This document shows positions 8,250-19,075 of a DNA stretch of 64,000 bases, one piece after another (position 1 is the first letter of the stretch; each line of letters opens with the position of its first letter). A program made the translations under genes and the position numbers. The notes beneath the pieces were generated by a model. That model did not search any database and had not been told where the DNA came from. It worked only from the letters and a program-made list of their open reading frames with translations. Location of the stretch: the NCBI GenBank assembly GCA_965220425.1, contig OZ244830.1, positions 310,001 through 374,000 on the forward strand, given 5' to 3'. This DNA comes from Azophilus sp965220425. GTDB lineage: Bacteria; Pseudomonadota; Gammaproteobacteria; Pseudomonadales; Azotimanducaceae.

Positions 8250-8918
8250 TCAGGCGTCCAGTACGCAGTACCGGTCGCGATAGGCCTTGATCGACGCAGC
8301 CAGGCCGTCGCGCCCTTCGTCGGTGTCCGCAGCGTTGTCCAACCAGGCGATCACGTCTCCCAGGGCCGCGATGCTCCGTACCGGAACGCCAAGCCTGGAT
8401 TGCAACGCTGCGAACGCCGTTTCGTCGGCGCCGTGCTTTTCCTGGCGGTCAAGCGCGACCAACAAACCCGTCAGTTTGCCTCCCTGGGCGGCAATCATCC
8501 GGGCTCCTTCCTCCTTGGTAGCCCCGTCCGTGACGACATCGTCCACCAGCAGCACGCGTCGGCCGGCCAGTTGGGCGCCGACCAGCACGCCCCCTTCGCC
8601 ATGGTCCTTGGCTTCCTTGCGGTCGAACGCCACCCCGACGTCGATGCCGCGCCGCGCCAGCGCTACGCCCGTGGCGACGGCGATGGGTATGCCCTTGTAG
8701 GCCGGCCCGAACAGCGCATCGCACTCGAGGCCGTTGGCGACGATGGCATGCGCGTAGAATTCGCCGAGCGAAGCCAGGGCGGCGCCGTCGCCGATGGCGC
8801 CGAGATTGAAGAAATAGGGGCTCTGGCGCCCCGATTTCAGTTCGAAGTCGCCGAAACGGAGTACGCCCTGGTCCACCATCAACTGGACGAAGGCCTGTTT
8901 GTCGGCGTGCCCGGTCAC
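8250..8918 (-). CDS. pyrE: orotate phosphoribosyltransferase
   Basis: It joins orotate to PRPP giving orotidine 5'-phosphate in UMP synthesis. The 222-residue protein has the PRPP-binding loop VLLVDDVVTDGATKEE, the flexible-loop lysines around DRKEAKDHGEGG, and the N-terminal SGRQSPYFFNLGAI segment. It lies about 96 bp downstream of rph on the same strand, the classic rph-pyrE pairing. In E. coli, pyrE is controlled by UTP-sensitive attenuation after rph; I did not find a convincing attenuator hairpin with a T-run in this gap. Confidence 0.96.
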   Translation of the reverse strand: MTGHADKQAFVQLMVDQGVLRFGDFELKSGRQSPYFFNLGAIGDGAALASLGEFYAHAIVANGLECDALFGPAYKGIPIAVATGVALARRGIDVGVAFDRKEAKDHGEGGVLVGAQLAGRRVLLVDDVVTDGATKEEGARMIAAQGGKLTGLLVALDRQEKHGADETAFAALQSRLGVPVRSIAALGDVIAWLDNAADTDEGRDGLAASIKAYRDRYCVLDA

Positions 8919-9014
8919 CGGGACGGACCTCCGGGCCGCGGCTGGACAAGCATGACGTACGGCTCTTTCGGGCGCGCCCGGGCCGTGCTCCTGCAGAATT
9001 TCGCCACCGTCCCG

Positions 9015-9707
9015 TCAGCCGTTTTTCTGAATCGCCAGCAACTCGGAAGTCCCCTTGCGGGACAACTCCAGCAGCCGGGTAAGGTCCGCCTCGCTGAACG
9101 GCGCGCCTTCCCCCGTACCCTGAATCTCCACAATGCCCCCCGATGCGAGCCGCACCACGTTCATGTCCGTCTCCGCGGTGGAGTCCTCGGCATAGTCGAG
9201 GTCGAGTAGCGCCTCTCCGCGCCAGATGCCGACGGAAACGGACGTTACGAACTGCCGGAACGCGGCCCCGCGGCCGATCTCGATCAGGGCGTCCCGGAGC
9301 GCCACGGCGCCGCCGGTGATGGCCGCCGTGCGCGTCCCGCCGTCGGCCTGGATGACATCGCAATCGATGCGTACCGTTTTCTCGCCGAGCCGCAGGGTGT
9401 CCACCGCGGCGCGCAGCGAACGGCCGATCAGGCGCTGGATCTCCATCGTGCGGCCCCCCTGCCTGCCGCGCGCCGCTTCCCGGTCGCCCCGGCTGTGGGT
9501 CGCTCCCGGCAGCATGCCGTACTCCGCGGTCACCCAGCCGCGCCCCTGGCCGCGCATGAAATGCGGCACGGTGCCCTCCGCATTCGCCGTGCAGATCACT
9601 TTCGTATCGCCGAATTCCACGAGTACGGAACCGTCCGCGTGCTTGATATAACCCCGGGCGATTCGTACCGGACGCATTTCGTCCACCGCACGGCCGCTGC
9701 TGCGCAT
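9015..9707 (-). CDS. rph: ribonuclease PH
   Basis: A phosphorolytic 3'-5' exoribonuclease that trims tRNA 3' ends and helps degrade structured RNA. The 230 residues match the family end to end, from MRSSGRAVDEMRPVRI and KHADGSVLVEFGDTKV through the RNA-contacting HSRGDREAARGRQGGR to the C-terminal GTGEGAPFSEADLTRLL. The active form is a hexamer. A TATAAT box lies 34 bp upstream of the ATG. It is divergent from yicC, as in many gammaproteobacteria. Confidence 0.96.
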   Translation of the reverse strand: MRSSGRAVDEMRPVRIARGYIKHADGSVLVEFGDTKVICTANAEGTVPHFMRGQGRGWVTAEYGMLPGATHSRGDREAARGRQGGRTMEIQRLIGRSLRAAVDTLRLGEKTVRIDCDVIQADGGTRTAAITGGAVALRDALIEIGRGAAFRQFVTSVSVGIWRGEALLDLDYAEDSTAETDMNVVRLASGGIVEIQGTGEGAPFSEADLTRLLELSRKGTSELLAIQKNG

Positions 9708-9740
9708 TGCTCGTCCGCCTGTCCCGCTTGCAGTGAGTCA

Positions 9741-9746
9741 TTATAC
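9741..9746 (-). promoter_or_regulatory. putative -10 element for rph-pyrE
   Basis: A perfect TATAAT on the minus strand 34 bp upstream of the rph ATG. No good -35 box is seen at 16-18 bp, so the call rests on the -10 hexamer and its position. Confidence 0.4.
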
Positions 9747-9965
9747 GGGCACGCAGACACAACGCCTTGCCGCGTCAACACCGAGCCCATCCGAGGACCC
9801 GAGACGGAACCACCCGGTCAACAGCGGCCCGCTTTGGGAACGCAGCCGGTTCCCCGCTGTACGCCCCGATGCGCTTTGCGTTCCCCGGACCCTCCCCACC
9901 GGGCTCCCGCAATTTCGGCGCCATGGTCCCGTTCCTCCGTCGAACATCCGGGTTAAACTGCCGCC

Positions 9966-10832
9966 ATGTTGCACAGCATGACCGCATTCGCCCGGCGCCG
10001 GGCCGATACGCCGGCGCTGCAGTTGGTCTGGGAGCTGAGGTCGGTGAACCATCGGTACCTGGAGACGCAGTTCCGCATGCCCGAGCAACTCCGCTCGCTG
10101 GAGGGCGCGCTGCGCGAGCAGGCGCGCCGCCAACTGCAGCGCGGCAAGCTGGACTGCTCGCTACGCGCCGAAAGCAAGGCCGAGGCCGGCGTCACCGAAC
10201 TCAACCGCCCCCTGATGCTCAAGCTTCTCGCCGTCCTGGAACAGGTGCGCCGGGACGCGCCCGAGATTCGCTCGCCCAACCCCATGGACCTGCTGCGCTG
10301 GCCCGGCATGCTCGGCGAGCCGGCCGCCATGGACCCGGAGCAATGCGGTGCGGTCGTTGTCGAACTGTTCGGGGAAGCTCTCGGCGCACTGATCGAGGAG
10401 CGCCGCCGCGAAGGGCGCGAACTGCAGGGGGCCATTGCCACGCGGCTCGATGCCGTCGGCGAGACCGTGGGCGAACTGCAGGGCGTGGCCGCCAGCATTG
10501 TCCAGGACGTGCAGAACCGCCTGAACGCACGCCTTGGCGAGCTGGCCGCCGATGTCGACCCCGGCCGGCTGGAACAGGAAGTGGCCCTGCTCGCGCAGAA
10601 GGCCGACGTGGCCGAGGAACTCGACCGGCTGTCCATCCATGTGGCAGAGGCAAAGGCGCACCAGCACGGCCCCGGCCCGCATGGCCGGCGGCTCGACTTC
10701 CTCTGCCAGGAACTGATGCGCGAGGCCAACACCCTGGCCGCCAAGTCACTCATGCCGGAAATGTCCACGCGGGCGGTGGACTTGAAGGTCATCATCGAGC
10801 AGATCCGCGAACAGGTGCAGAACGTCGAATGA
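9966..10832 (+). CDS. yicC: YicC family endoribonuclease
   Basis: A 288-residue YicC protein, from the canonical MLHSMTAFARR start to the C-terminal block FLCQELMREANTLAAKS and DLKVIIEQIREQVQNVE. E. coli YicC is an endoribonuclease that acts on the small RNA RyhB and related substrates, with roles in stationary phase. The order yicC-gmk-rpoZ-spoT is shared by many proteobacteria. A GC-rich 113-bp spacer separates it from gmk, longer than the other gaps of this group. Confidence 0.93.
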   Translation: MLHSMTAFARRRADTPALQLVWELRSVNHRYLETQFRMPEQLRSLEGALREQARRQLQRGKLDCSLRAESKAEAGVTELNRPLMLKLLAVLEQVRRDAPEIRSPNPMDLLRWPGMLGEPAAMDPEQCGAVVVELFGEALGALIEERRREGRELQGAIATRLDAVGETVGELQGVAASIVQDVQNRLNARLGELAADVDPGRLEQEVALLAQKADVAEELDRLSIHVAEAKAHQHGPGPHGRRLDFLCQELMREANTLAAKSLMPEMSTRAVDLKVIIEQIREQVQNVE

Positions 10833-10945
10833 GCGGGCCGGCCGGAGCGCCCGGCGGGGCGAGCCATTGCGCGGCGGCGGCAGCGGCCCGAGCCGGCACC
10901 CGAGCCGGGCCGGGTTCCGGGGCCGGCGTGGGGGACTGTTGAGGC

Positions 10946-11563
10946 ATGGCGGCCAAAGGCCTTCTGCTCGCCATCTCGGCGCCGTCCGGCGCCGGCAAGA
11001 CGAGCCTGGTGCGGGCGCTGGCACATCGCGACCCGGCCTTGAGCGTTTCCGTCTCGCACACCACCCGGCCACGCCGACCGACCGAATGGGAAGGTGTCAA
11101 CTACCACTTCATCGACCGTGAAGTCTTCCTGGAAACGGCCGGTGAGGGAGGCTTTCTGGAACACGCGGTGGTATTCGGGCACCACTACGGCACATCGCTT
11201 GAGAACGTGCAGCGCGAACGCGCCGCGGGCCGCGACGTGATCCTGGAGATCGACTGGCAGGGCGCCGCCCAGGTGCTCCGCACGGCGCCCGAGACGATAA
11301 GCATCTTTGTCGCGCCGCCCTCCAAGGAGGCGCTCAGGCAGCGCCTGGTCGCAAGGGGCGAAGATGCCATGGAGACCATCGAGCGCCGGCTCCGGGAAGC
11401 CCGCGCGGAGATGTCCCATTACCGGGATTACGACTACCTCGTGGTCAACGACGACTTCGATTCCACCCTTGGAGACATGGAGGCCATCGTCCGCGCCGAA
11501 CGGCTGAAGCGCGGCGTCCTGAGCGATCGGCGCCGGAACCTGATCGACGATCTCTTGTCTTAA
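10946..11563 (+). CDS. gmk: guanylate kinase
   Basis: It phosphorylates GMP to GDP. The 205-residue protein has the P-loop SAPSGAGKTSL near the N-terminus, the GMP-binding region SVSHTTRPRRPTEWEGVNYHF, and the segment LEIDWQGAAQVL. It sits directly upstream of rpoZ and spoT, so enzymes of guanine nucleotide balance and ppGpp metabolism are grouped, as in E. coli. Confidence 0.97.
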   Translation: MAAKGLLLAISAPSGAGKTSLVRALAHRDPALSVSVSHTTRPRRPTEWEGVNYHFIDREVFLETAGEGGFLEHAVVFGHHYGTSLENVQRERAAGRDVILEIDWQGAAQVLRTAPETISIFVAPPSKEALRQRLVARGEDAMETIERRLREARAEMSHYRDYDYLVVNDDFDSTLGDMEAIVRAERLKRGVLSDRRRNLIDDLLS

Positions 11564-11614
11564 TTTATAGGCGGAACTACACTTCGCGGCTCGCTTGAGG
11601 CCCAGAGAGTACCC

Positions 11615-11893
11615 ATGGCACGAGTCACCGTAGAAGATTGCCTCCAAAACGTCGACAACCGCTTCGAACTGGTCATGCTGGCGACGCGCCGCGCGCGCCA
11701 GATGCGGGAGTTCGGGGCGGAGCCCATGGTGCCGGAAGAGAACGACAAGCCCACCGTCATCGCCTTGCGGGAGATCGCCGAGGGGCTCGTGAACCACAAG
11801 ATTCTTGACGAGCAGGAAGCCGCCACTCAGGATGACGAACTGCAAGTGACATTCGGCGTTGGAGATGACGACAGCGGAGACGGCGACCTCTGA
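11615..11893 (+). CDS. rpoZ: RNA polymerase omega subunit
   Basis: The 92-residue omega subunit starts MARVTVEDCLQNVDNRFELV and keeps the conserved helix TRRARQM, which clamps the beta' subunit and helps form one ppGpp-binding site on RNA polymerase. The C-terminal tail is acidic (DDDSGDGDL). An AGAGAG ribosome-binding site precedes the ATG. The last 29 bases also encode the start of spoT in another frame. Confidence 0.96.
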   Translation: MARVTVEDCLQNVDNRFELVMLATRRARQMREFGAEPMVPEENDKPTVIALREIAEGLVNHKILDEQEAATQDDELQVTFGVGDDDSGDGDL

Positions 11894-14063
11894 GTCCTAC
11901 TTCGTCTCGCGGCTCGCGGAGACCGCCCGGCGCGACGACATCGCCGCTCCCTGCACGATAGATTCACTCACACGGGTTCTCGACACCTACCTGCCCGAAA
12001 AACAGGTCACGTACATCCGCCGGGCCTACGATTACGCCGCCAGCGCCCATGAGGGCCAGTTCCGCCGCACCGGCCATCCCTACATCTCCCACCCCCTGGC
12101 CGTCGCCAAGATCCTCGCCGGGATGCGCATGGACCACCAGACCATCATGGCGGCCCTGCTGCACGACGTGATCGAGGACACGGCGGTCGCCAAGTCGACG
12201 CTGGGCAACCGCTTCGGCAAGCAGGTGGCCGAACTGGTCGACGGCGTCTCGAAACTCGCCATCATGTTCGAGAGCCGCGCCGAGGCCCAGGCCGAGAACT
12301 TCCAGAAGATGGCGCTGGCCATGGCCAAGGACATCCGCGTCATCATGGTGAAGATCGCCGACCGGCTGCACAACATGCGCACCATCGGCGTGATGTCGCG
12401 GGAGCAGCGCAAGCGCATCGCCCGGGAGACGCTGGACTACTACGCGCCCATCGCCAACCGCCTCGGCATGCACAACGTCATGGTGGAGTTCGAGGATCTC
12501 GGCTTCGCCGCCCTGTATCCGCTACGCGCCGAGAGCATCCGCCGAAGGTTCGAGAAAGTCCGGGGCCACCGCAAGGCGTTGCTTGAGAAACTGCACCAGT
12601 CCATACAGGTGGCCCTGGAAGTGGAGGGGATACAGGCAACGGTCACGAGCCGCGAAAAGCACCTCTACTCCATCTACAGCAAGATGAAAACCCAGCACAA
12701 GCCCTTCGAGGACGTGATGGACGTGTTCGGGTTTCGCATCGTCGTCGTCGACGAGGATGCCTGCTACCGGGCGCTGGGCATCGTGCACAACCTGTACAAG
12801 CCGGTGGTCGGCCGTTTCAAGGACTACATCGCCATCCCCAAGATCAACGGCTATCAGTCGCTGCACACGACGCTGTTCGGCATGCACGGCGTGCCCATCG
12901 AGGTGCAGATCCGCACCACCCACATGGCGGAAGTCGCCGACCACGGCATCGCCGGACACTGGCTGTACAAGGTCCGGGAGGACAAGACCAGGGGCGGCCA
13001 GCGCGCCCGGCGCTGGGTGCGCGACCTCATGGAGCTGCAGCAGCGGGCCGGCGATCCGCTGGAGTTCATCGAGAGCCTCAAGATCGACCTGTTCCCGGAC
13101 GATGTCTACGTGTTCACCCCCAAGGGCGACATCATGGAACTGCCCCGCGGCGCCTGCGCGGTGGATTTCGCCTACGCGGTGCACACGGATATCGGCAACC
13201 ACTGCATCGCCTGCCGCATCGACCGGGCGCTGGCGCCGCTGTCGCAGCAACTGGAGAGCGGGCAGGGCGTCGAGATCATTACCGCCAAAGGCGCCAGGCC
13301 GAGCCCCGATTGGCTGAGCTTCGCGGTGTCCGGCAAGGCGCGGGCCGGCATCCGGCAGTCGCTGAAGAACCAGCAGCGGGCCGAGTCGATCATGCTCGGG
13401 CGGCGGCTCTTGAACCGCTCCTTGACCAACGCCGGCGCCAGCATCAAGGAGCTGGATTTCCGGCGCCTGCGGCGCGTCTTCAAGGAATTCGGCGTACGCA
13501 AGCTCGACGAGGTATTGCAGGCCATCGGCCACGGCGATGTCATGGCCTATGCCGTTGCGCAACGCCTGCTCGCCGCCGATGGCTCCGACTACGAAGCGGT
13601 TCCCGTCGAACACGAGGGCCCGATGGCGGTGCACGAGGGCGAGGGCCTCGTGGTCACCTACGGCCGCTGTTGCGGCCCGGTTCCGGGCGACTCCATCGTC
13701 GGGCACATGACCCAGGGCAAGGGGCTCGTGGTTCACATGGAAACCTGCAAGAACATGCGGGAGATCAGGCGGCGTAATCCCGAGCAGACCATCCCGGCGC
13801 GCTGGGCGGCCACCAGCGACCAGGAGTTCACGACCGCGCTGCGCATCGAGGTCAACCGCAGGCAAGGCGTCATCGCCGAGTTGGCCGCGACAATCGCCGC
13901 CGTCAATGCCGGGGTAGACCGCATCAATGTCGAAGAGCGCGATGCCCGGGTGAGTTCCGTGGTGGTGGTGGCGACCGTCTCCGACCGCATCCACCTGGCG
14001 CGGGTCATGCGGCGCCTGCGCGCCATCCCCAACGTCATCACCATGCGGCGCACGCACCAGTGA
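11865..14063 (+). CDS. spoT: bifunctional (p)ppGpp synthetase / hydrolase
   Basis: The enzyme makes and degrades the stringent-response alarmone. Of 732 residues the N-terminal HD hydrolase domain has HPLAVAKIL and LLHDVIEDT; the synthetase domain has DVFGFRIVV, GRFKDYIAIPKINGYQSLHT and EVQIRTTHMAEVADHGIAGHW. A TGS domain follows (DVYVFTPKGDIMELPRGAC), then GRCCGPVPGD and a C-terminal ACT domain. Both catalytic halves look intact. The ATG at 11865 is used; it lies inside rpoZ and overlaps it by 29 bp, and a TTG two codons earlier is also possible. The stop overlaps the ridA start as GTGA. Confidence 0.95.
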   Translation: MTTAETATSESYFVSRLAETARRDDIAAPCTIDSLTRVLDTYLPEKQVTYIRRAYDYAASAHEGQFRRTGHPYISHPLAVAKILAGMRMDHQTIMAALLHDVIEDTAVAKSTLGNRFGKQVAELVDGVSKLAIMFESRAEAQAENFQKMALAMAKDIRVIMVKIADRLHNMRTIGVMSREQRKRIARETLDYYAPIANRLGMHNVMVEFEDLGFAALYPLRAESIRRRFEKVRGHRKALLEKLHQSIQVALEVEGIQATVTSREKHLYSIYSKMKTQHKPFEDVMDVFGFRIVVVDEDACYRALGIVHNLYKPVVGRFKDYIAIPKINGYQSLHTTLFGMHGVPIEVQIRTTHMAEVADHGIAGHWLYKVREDKTRGGQRARRWVRDLMELQQRAGDPLEFIESLKIDLFPDDVYVFTPKGDIMELPRGACAVDFAYAVHTDIGNHCIACRIDRALAPLSQQLESGQGVEIITAKGARPSPDWLSFAVSGKARAGIRQSLKNQQRAESIMLGRRLLNRSLTNAGASIKELDFRRLRRVFKEFGVRKLDEVLQAIGHGDVMAYAVAQRLLAADGSDYEAVPVEHEGPMAVHEGEGLVVTYGRCCGPVPGDSIVGHMTQGKGLVVHMETCKNMREIRRRNPEQTIPARWAATSDQEFTTALRIEVNRRQGVIAELAATIAAVNAGVDRINVEERDARVSSVVVVATVSDRIHLARVMRRLRAIPNVITMRRTHQ

Positions 14064-14443
14064 GCGAGCCCATATCCACGGCGGACGCTCCCGCTGCGAT
14101 CGGCGCCTACTCCCAGGCCGTACGGTCCGGCGCCACCGTCTACCTGTCCGGACAGATTGCCCTCGACCCCGACACCATGGAACTGGTGGGCCCCGGCTTC
14201 GAGGCCGAGGCCCGGCAGGCGTTCCGCAATCTCGCCGCCGTGATCGGCGCGGCCGGCGGCACGCCCGCCGACGTGGTCAAACTCACCGTCTATCTCACCG
14301 ACATGGGCGACTTTCCGGCAGTGAACGCCGTGATGGCGGAGTTCTTCGATGAGCCGTTCCCCGCCCGGGCCGCCATAGGCGTCGCCAGCCTGCCCCGCGG
14401 CGCGCAGGTGGAGGTGGACGGCATCCTGGTGCTGGACCGCTGA
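14060..14443 (+). CDS. ridA: RidA enamine/imine deaminase
   Basis: A 127-residue RidA (YjgF/UK114) protein that hydrolyses reactive 2-aminoacrylate and related imines made by PLP enzymes. It contains APAAIGAYSQAV, VYLSGQIALDP, the trimer-core segment DVVKLTVYLTDM, and PARAAIGVASLPRGAQVEVD with the carboxylate-binding Arg. It starts with GTG overlapping the spoT TGA, so it is translationally coupled. The spoT-ridA-recG order is common in pseudomonads. Confidence 0.95.
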   Translation: MSEPISTADAPAAIGAYSQAVRSGATVYLSGQIALDPDTMELVGPGFEAEARQAFRNLAAVIGAAGGTPADVVKLTVYLTDMGDFPAVNAVMAEFFDEPFPARAAIGVASLPRGAQVEVDGILVLDR

Positions 14444-14454
14444 ACGCGTCCGGC

Positions 14455-16482
<2,028 letters not shown>

Positions 16483-16650
16483 TTACCCGACTTCGATCAT
16501 CTCGAAGTCTTCCTTGCTGACGCCGCACTCCGGGCACACGAAGTCTTCAGGGATTTCTTCCCAGCGTGTACCGGGCGCAATGCCCTCGTCCTCGAACCCC
16601 TCGGCCTCGTCGTAGATCCATCCGCATACGATGCATTGCCACTTCTTCAT
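16483..16650 (-). CDS. rubA: rubredoxin
   Basis: A 55-residue rubredoxin. Its two iron-binding knuckles are clear, CIVCG near residue 6 and CPECG near residue 39, with the conserved aromatic core (WIYDEAEG, GTRWEEIPEDFVCP). It carries one electron on a mononuclear FeS4 centre, for example to hydroxylases or oxygen-detoxifying oxidases. It abuts the recG stop with no spacer. A rubredoxin next to ubiA is common in Pseudomonas-like genomes, where ubiC lies between them; ubiC is absent here. Confidence 0.95.
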   Translation of the reverse strand: MKKWQCIVCGWIYDEAEGFEDEGIAPGTRWEEIPEDFVCPECGVSKEDFEMIEVG

Positions 16651-16885
16651 TGGGGACCCGGGGTCTCCCGTTCACGAGGGGGGCGCTAACCTACTTGGGC
16701 GGTCCCGAAAAATCAACGGAACGGCTACACTGAATCGTACCGGGCGCGGATTCGCCCGCGGACCTGGCCGGTCATCGTCATAATGGCGCCACACATCCAC
16801 TCTCTTCCTGCAGCCGGGCGTTGTTCCCCGCGCGTGGGCGTGCCGGCCCGCCGGGGTTGAAACTTGCATGGGAGACCCGTGAGCC

Positions 16886-17755
16886 ATGCATCCCGGCCCC
16901 TACCTTCGCCTCATGCGGCTCGACCGGCCCGTCGGTACCCTGCTCCTGCTCTGGCCGACCCTCGCCGCGCTCTGGCTTGCCGCCGGGGGCGTTCCGCCCG
17001 CGGCGCTGCTGGCGGTATTCGCAATCGGCGCCTTTCTCATGCGCTCGGCGGGGTGCGTGATCAACGACATTGCCGACCGCAAGGTCGACCCTCGGGTGGC
17101 ACGGACCCGCAACCGGCCGCTGGCGGCGGGCGAGGTCAGCCTGGGGCAGGCTGTCCGGCTTTTCGTGATGCTCTGCGTGGCGGCCGCTTCGCTGTTGATC
17201 TTTCTCAACGATGCCGCCCGGCTGCTGGCTGTCGCCGGTTTGGGCGTCGCGGTGCTGTACCCGTTCCTGAAGCGCTGGACGAACCTGCCTCAACTGGGCC
17301 TCGGCGTTGCGTTCAGTTGGGGAATCCTCATGGCATTCGCCGCGGTGACGGAGAGAATCCCGACCGCCGGCTGGGTGCTGTTCGCCGCGAGCGCTGCCTG
17401 GATCGCGGCATACGACACCCTCTACGCCATGACCGACCGCGACGACGACGTGAATATCGGTGTCAAGAGTACGGCCATTCTGCTGGGCCGCTACGACCGG
17501 CTCGCGGTAGGCGTTCTACAGGCCGGCGCCTTGGCCGGGTTCGCTACGCTCGGCCTGCACTATTCCTTTGGCTGGTGGTACCTGGCCGGCATCGCGGCCA
17601 TCTTGGGACTTTTCGCCTACCAGCAGGCGCTCATCCGCGCGCGCGAACCGGCGGCATGCTTCAAGGCGTTTCTCAACAATACCTGGGTGGGCTTCAGCCT
17701 GTTCGCGGCCGTGGTACTGGAACTGTCCGTCTGGCCCGTTTTCGCGGGCGCCTGA
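16886..17755 (+). CDS. ubiA: 4-hydroxybenzoate polyprenyltransferase
   Basis: A membrane enzyme that attaches the polyprenyl chain to 4-hydroxybenzoate in ubiquinone synthesis. The 289 residues form about eight membrane segments and carry both Asp-rich motifs: NDIADRKVDPRVARTRNRPL (first) and YDTLYAMTDRDDDVNIGVKS (second), which bind Mg-diphosphate. The chorismate lyase gene ubiC that often precedes ubiA is missing from this position. A CTAG-bounded repeat element begins 100 bp downstream. Confidence 0.95.
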   Translation: MHPGPYLRLMRLDRPVGTLLLLWPTLAALWLAAGGVPPAALLAVFAIGAFLMRSAGCVINDIADRKVDPRVARTRNRPLAAGEVSLGQAVRLFVMLCVAAASLLIFLNDAARLLAVAGLGVAVLYPFLKRWTNLPQLGLGVAFSWGILMAFAAVTERIPTAGWVLFAASAAWIAAYDTLYAMTDRDDDVNIGVKSTAILLGRYDRLAVGVLQAGALAGFATLGLHYSFGWWYLAGIAAILGLFAYQQALIRAREPAACFKAFLNNTWVGFSLFAAVVLELSVWPVFAGA

Positions 17756-17855
17756 GCCGAGCAAAACGGCGGTCGCCCGGCCCTCCGTCCGGGTTCGCCG
17801 ATGTGCGTCATTCGTCGACTGACCATCGCTGTGTCCTGGCGGGAAGCGTGCGCAC

Positions 17856-18039
17856 CTAGCCCGCATCGCTCACCAACTTTCGTCGCGAGGGCGTCGAGGC
17901 GCCGTCCTGCGTGGTCGCGCGGACCGCAGGGGGGCGCAGGCGTACTCGACAGTACGTCAAGGCGCCTGGAGGGAGCACGGCCGCGCAGGGCGAGTGCATC
18001 GGCGTCCGCAGCAGGAAGTTGGTGAGCGATGCGGGCTAG
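17856..18039. repeat. CTAG-bounded inverted-repeat element, family A, copy 1
   Basis: A 184-bp non-coding element with 24-bp perfect terminal inverted repeats beginning CTAGCCCGCATCGCTCACC. Its interior, read on the minus strand, aligns over the full length with the element at 31745-31930, including a near-palindromic GTACTGTCGAGTAC core. It lies between convergent ubiA and the nitrile hydratase operon, 100 bp after ubiA. The ends fit insertion at the TA of a CTAG site. A structured bidirectional terminator or REP-like role is possible too. Confidence 0.8.
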
Positions 18040-18059
18040 CATCCGTGAACGATCGCGGA

Positions 18060-18416
18060 CTACGTCGCTCCCGGCAGGCGCACCGGCTTGCCGTGCGGAG
18101 TGGTCCGGTAGGCCTCGCGCCACGCATCCTGAATACCCGCAAGCTCCGCCCGGGAGGCAAGGGCCTTGCGCTCGACAAGGGTCTCGACCGTGTTCAGCCA
18201 GCACAGAAAGTAATCTTCCCCGCCCCGCTCCGCGAGTTTCGCGATCTCGGCGCCGAGCGCCTCCGACCACTCGGACCAGGAGAACAGGCCCTGTTCGTAC
18301 AACCCGATGGCGAGCGCGAACGCCTCGGCCTGCCAGGGTTCTTCAAAGGTACGCTGCTCGGAGGCGAGCGCCCGCTCGAACAGGGCGGCGCCCGGCTTCG
18401 CCGTTCCCGTGCTCAC
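18060..18416 (-). CDS. nitrile hydratase accessory protein
   Basis: A 118-residue protein of the nitrile hydratase accessory family, recognised from FEEPWQAEAFALAIGLYEQGLFSWSEWSEAL-type sequence (two pieces: FEEPWQAEAFALAIGLYEQG and LFSWSEWSEALG) and DYFLCWLNTVETL. These beta-subunit-like proteins act as chaperones or metallochaperones that help insert cobalt into the alpha subunit. It starts with GTG, which overlaps the beta-subunit stop (GTGA), so it is coupled and last in the operon. Confidence 0.85.
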   Translation of the reverse strand: MSTGTAKPGAALFERALASEQRTFEEPWQAEAFALAIGLYEQGLFSWSEWSEALGAEIAKLAERGGEDYFLCWLNTVETLVERKALASRAELAGIQDAWREAYRTTPHGKPVRLPGAT

Positions 18417-19075
18417 GCGGACACTTCCAGATAGGGTTCCCAGAGGTCGAGGGTGACGCTGTCCCGGGCCGGGGCGCCCGCGCCCCAGAGCGCGGTCGCG
18501 GCGAAACGCACCGCATAGAGGTGCCGCGGATCCTCGCCCAGGTGTTCGGCATTGGAGTCCGGAAAGACATGGGCGCCGCGGTGGGCGACGACGATGCCTT
18601 TCTTGCCGCGCACGTAACGCGGCAGCCGCGTGTGCGTGACCGGATTCATGTTCCTGGCGCAAACCGCGTCACCCGGCGCGAACGCCGGTTCGGATGCGGT
18701 CTCTCTCAGGGAGGGCGCCCCGGCCGCGGCCAGGCGTAACAGCGCCTCGGCGGGCGCCGGTTCATGGTCCCGGGCTGCCACCACGGATTCGCCGCGCTCG
18801 ATGGCCGCCCGTTCCGCCTCGCCGATGATTCCCGCCGCGACACCCCCGTTCACCAGCCTTGCGTACCAGCGCTGGAAATATCCCCGAAGGTAGTCGGCCG
18901 GGGGCAGCGTCTCGAGTTCAAACCGCCTTCGGTCGATACTCCCGTGCAGGATGCCGGAGGCCGCCAGGGTCATCGCGAACATCCGCCTTTCCCAGTCGCT
19001 GTGCCAGGGGGTCGCATCGGAAGGGTCCACGGGTCCGAACCCGTGCATGCCCCCCATGTCGTGGATGCCGTTCAT
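18413..19075 (-). CDS. nthB: nitrile hydratase beta subunit
   Basis: The 220-residue structural subunit of nitrile hydratase, which hydrates nitriles to amides. The start MNGIHDMGGMHGFGPV is diagnostic, followed by WERRMFAMTLA and the C-terminal barrel with RYVRGKKGIVVAHRGAHVFPD and YAVRFAATALWG. Arg residues of this subunit contact the oxidised cysteines of the alpha subunit in known enzymes. The ATG overlaps the alpha stop (ATGA). Confidence 0.93.
   Translation of the reverse strand: MNGIHDMGGMHGFGPVDPSDATPWHSDWERRMFAMTLAASGILHGSIDRRRFELETLPPADYLRGYFQRWYARLVNGGVAAGIIGEAERAAIERGESVVAARDHEPAPAEALLRLAAAGAPSLRETASEPAFAPGDAVCARNMNPVTHTRLPRYVRGKKGIVVAHRGAHVFPDSNAEHLGEDPRHLYAVRFAATALWGAGAPARDSVTLDLWEPYLEVSA

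Noticed and set aside
17617..18270. Open frames crossing the element at 17856-18039
   Set aside because: They read through terminal repeats and parts of ubiA and the nitrile hydratase accessory gene in wrong frames; no copy of the element keeps such a frame.
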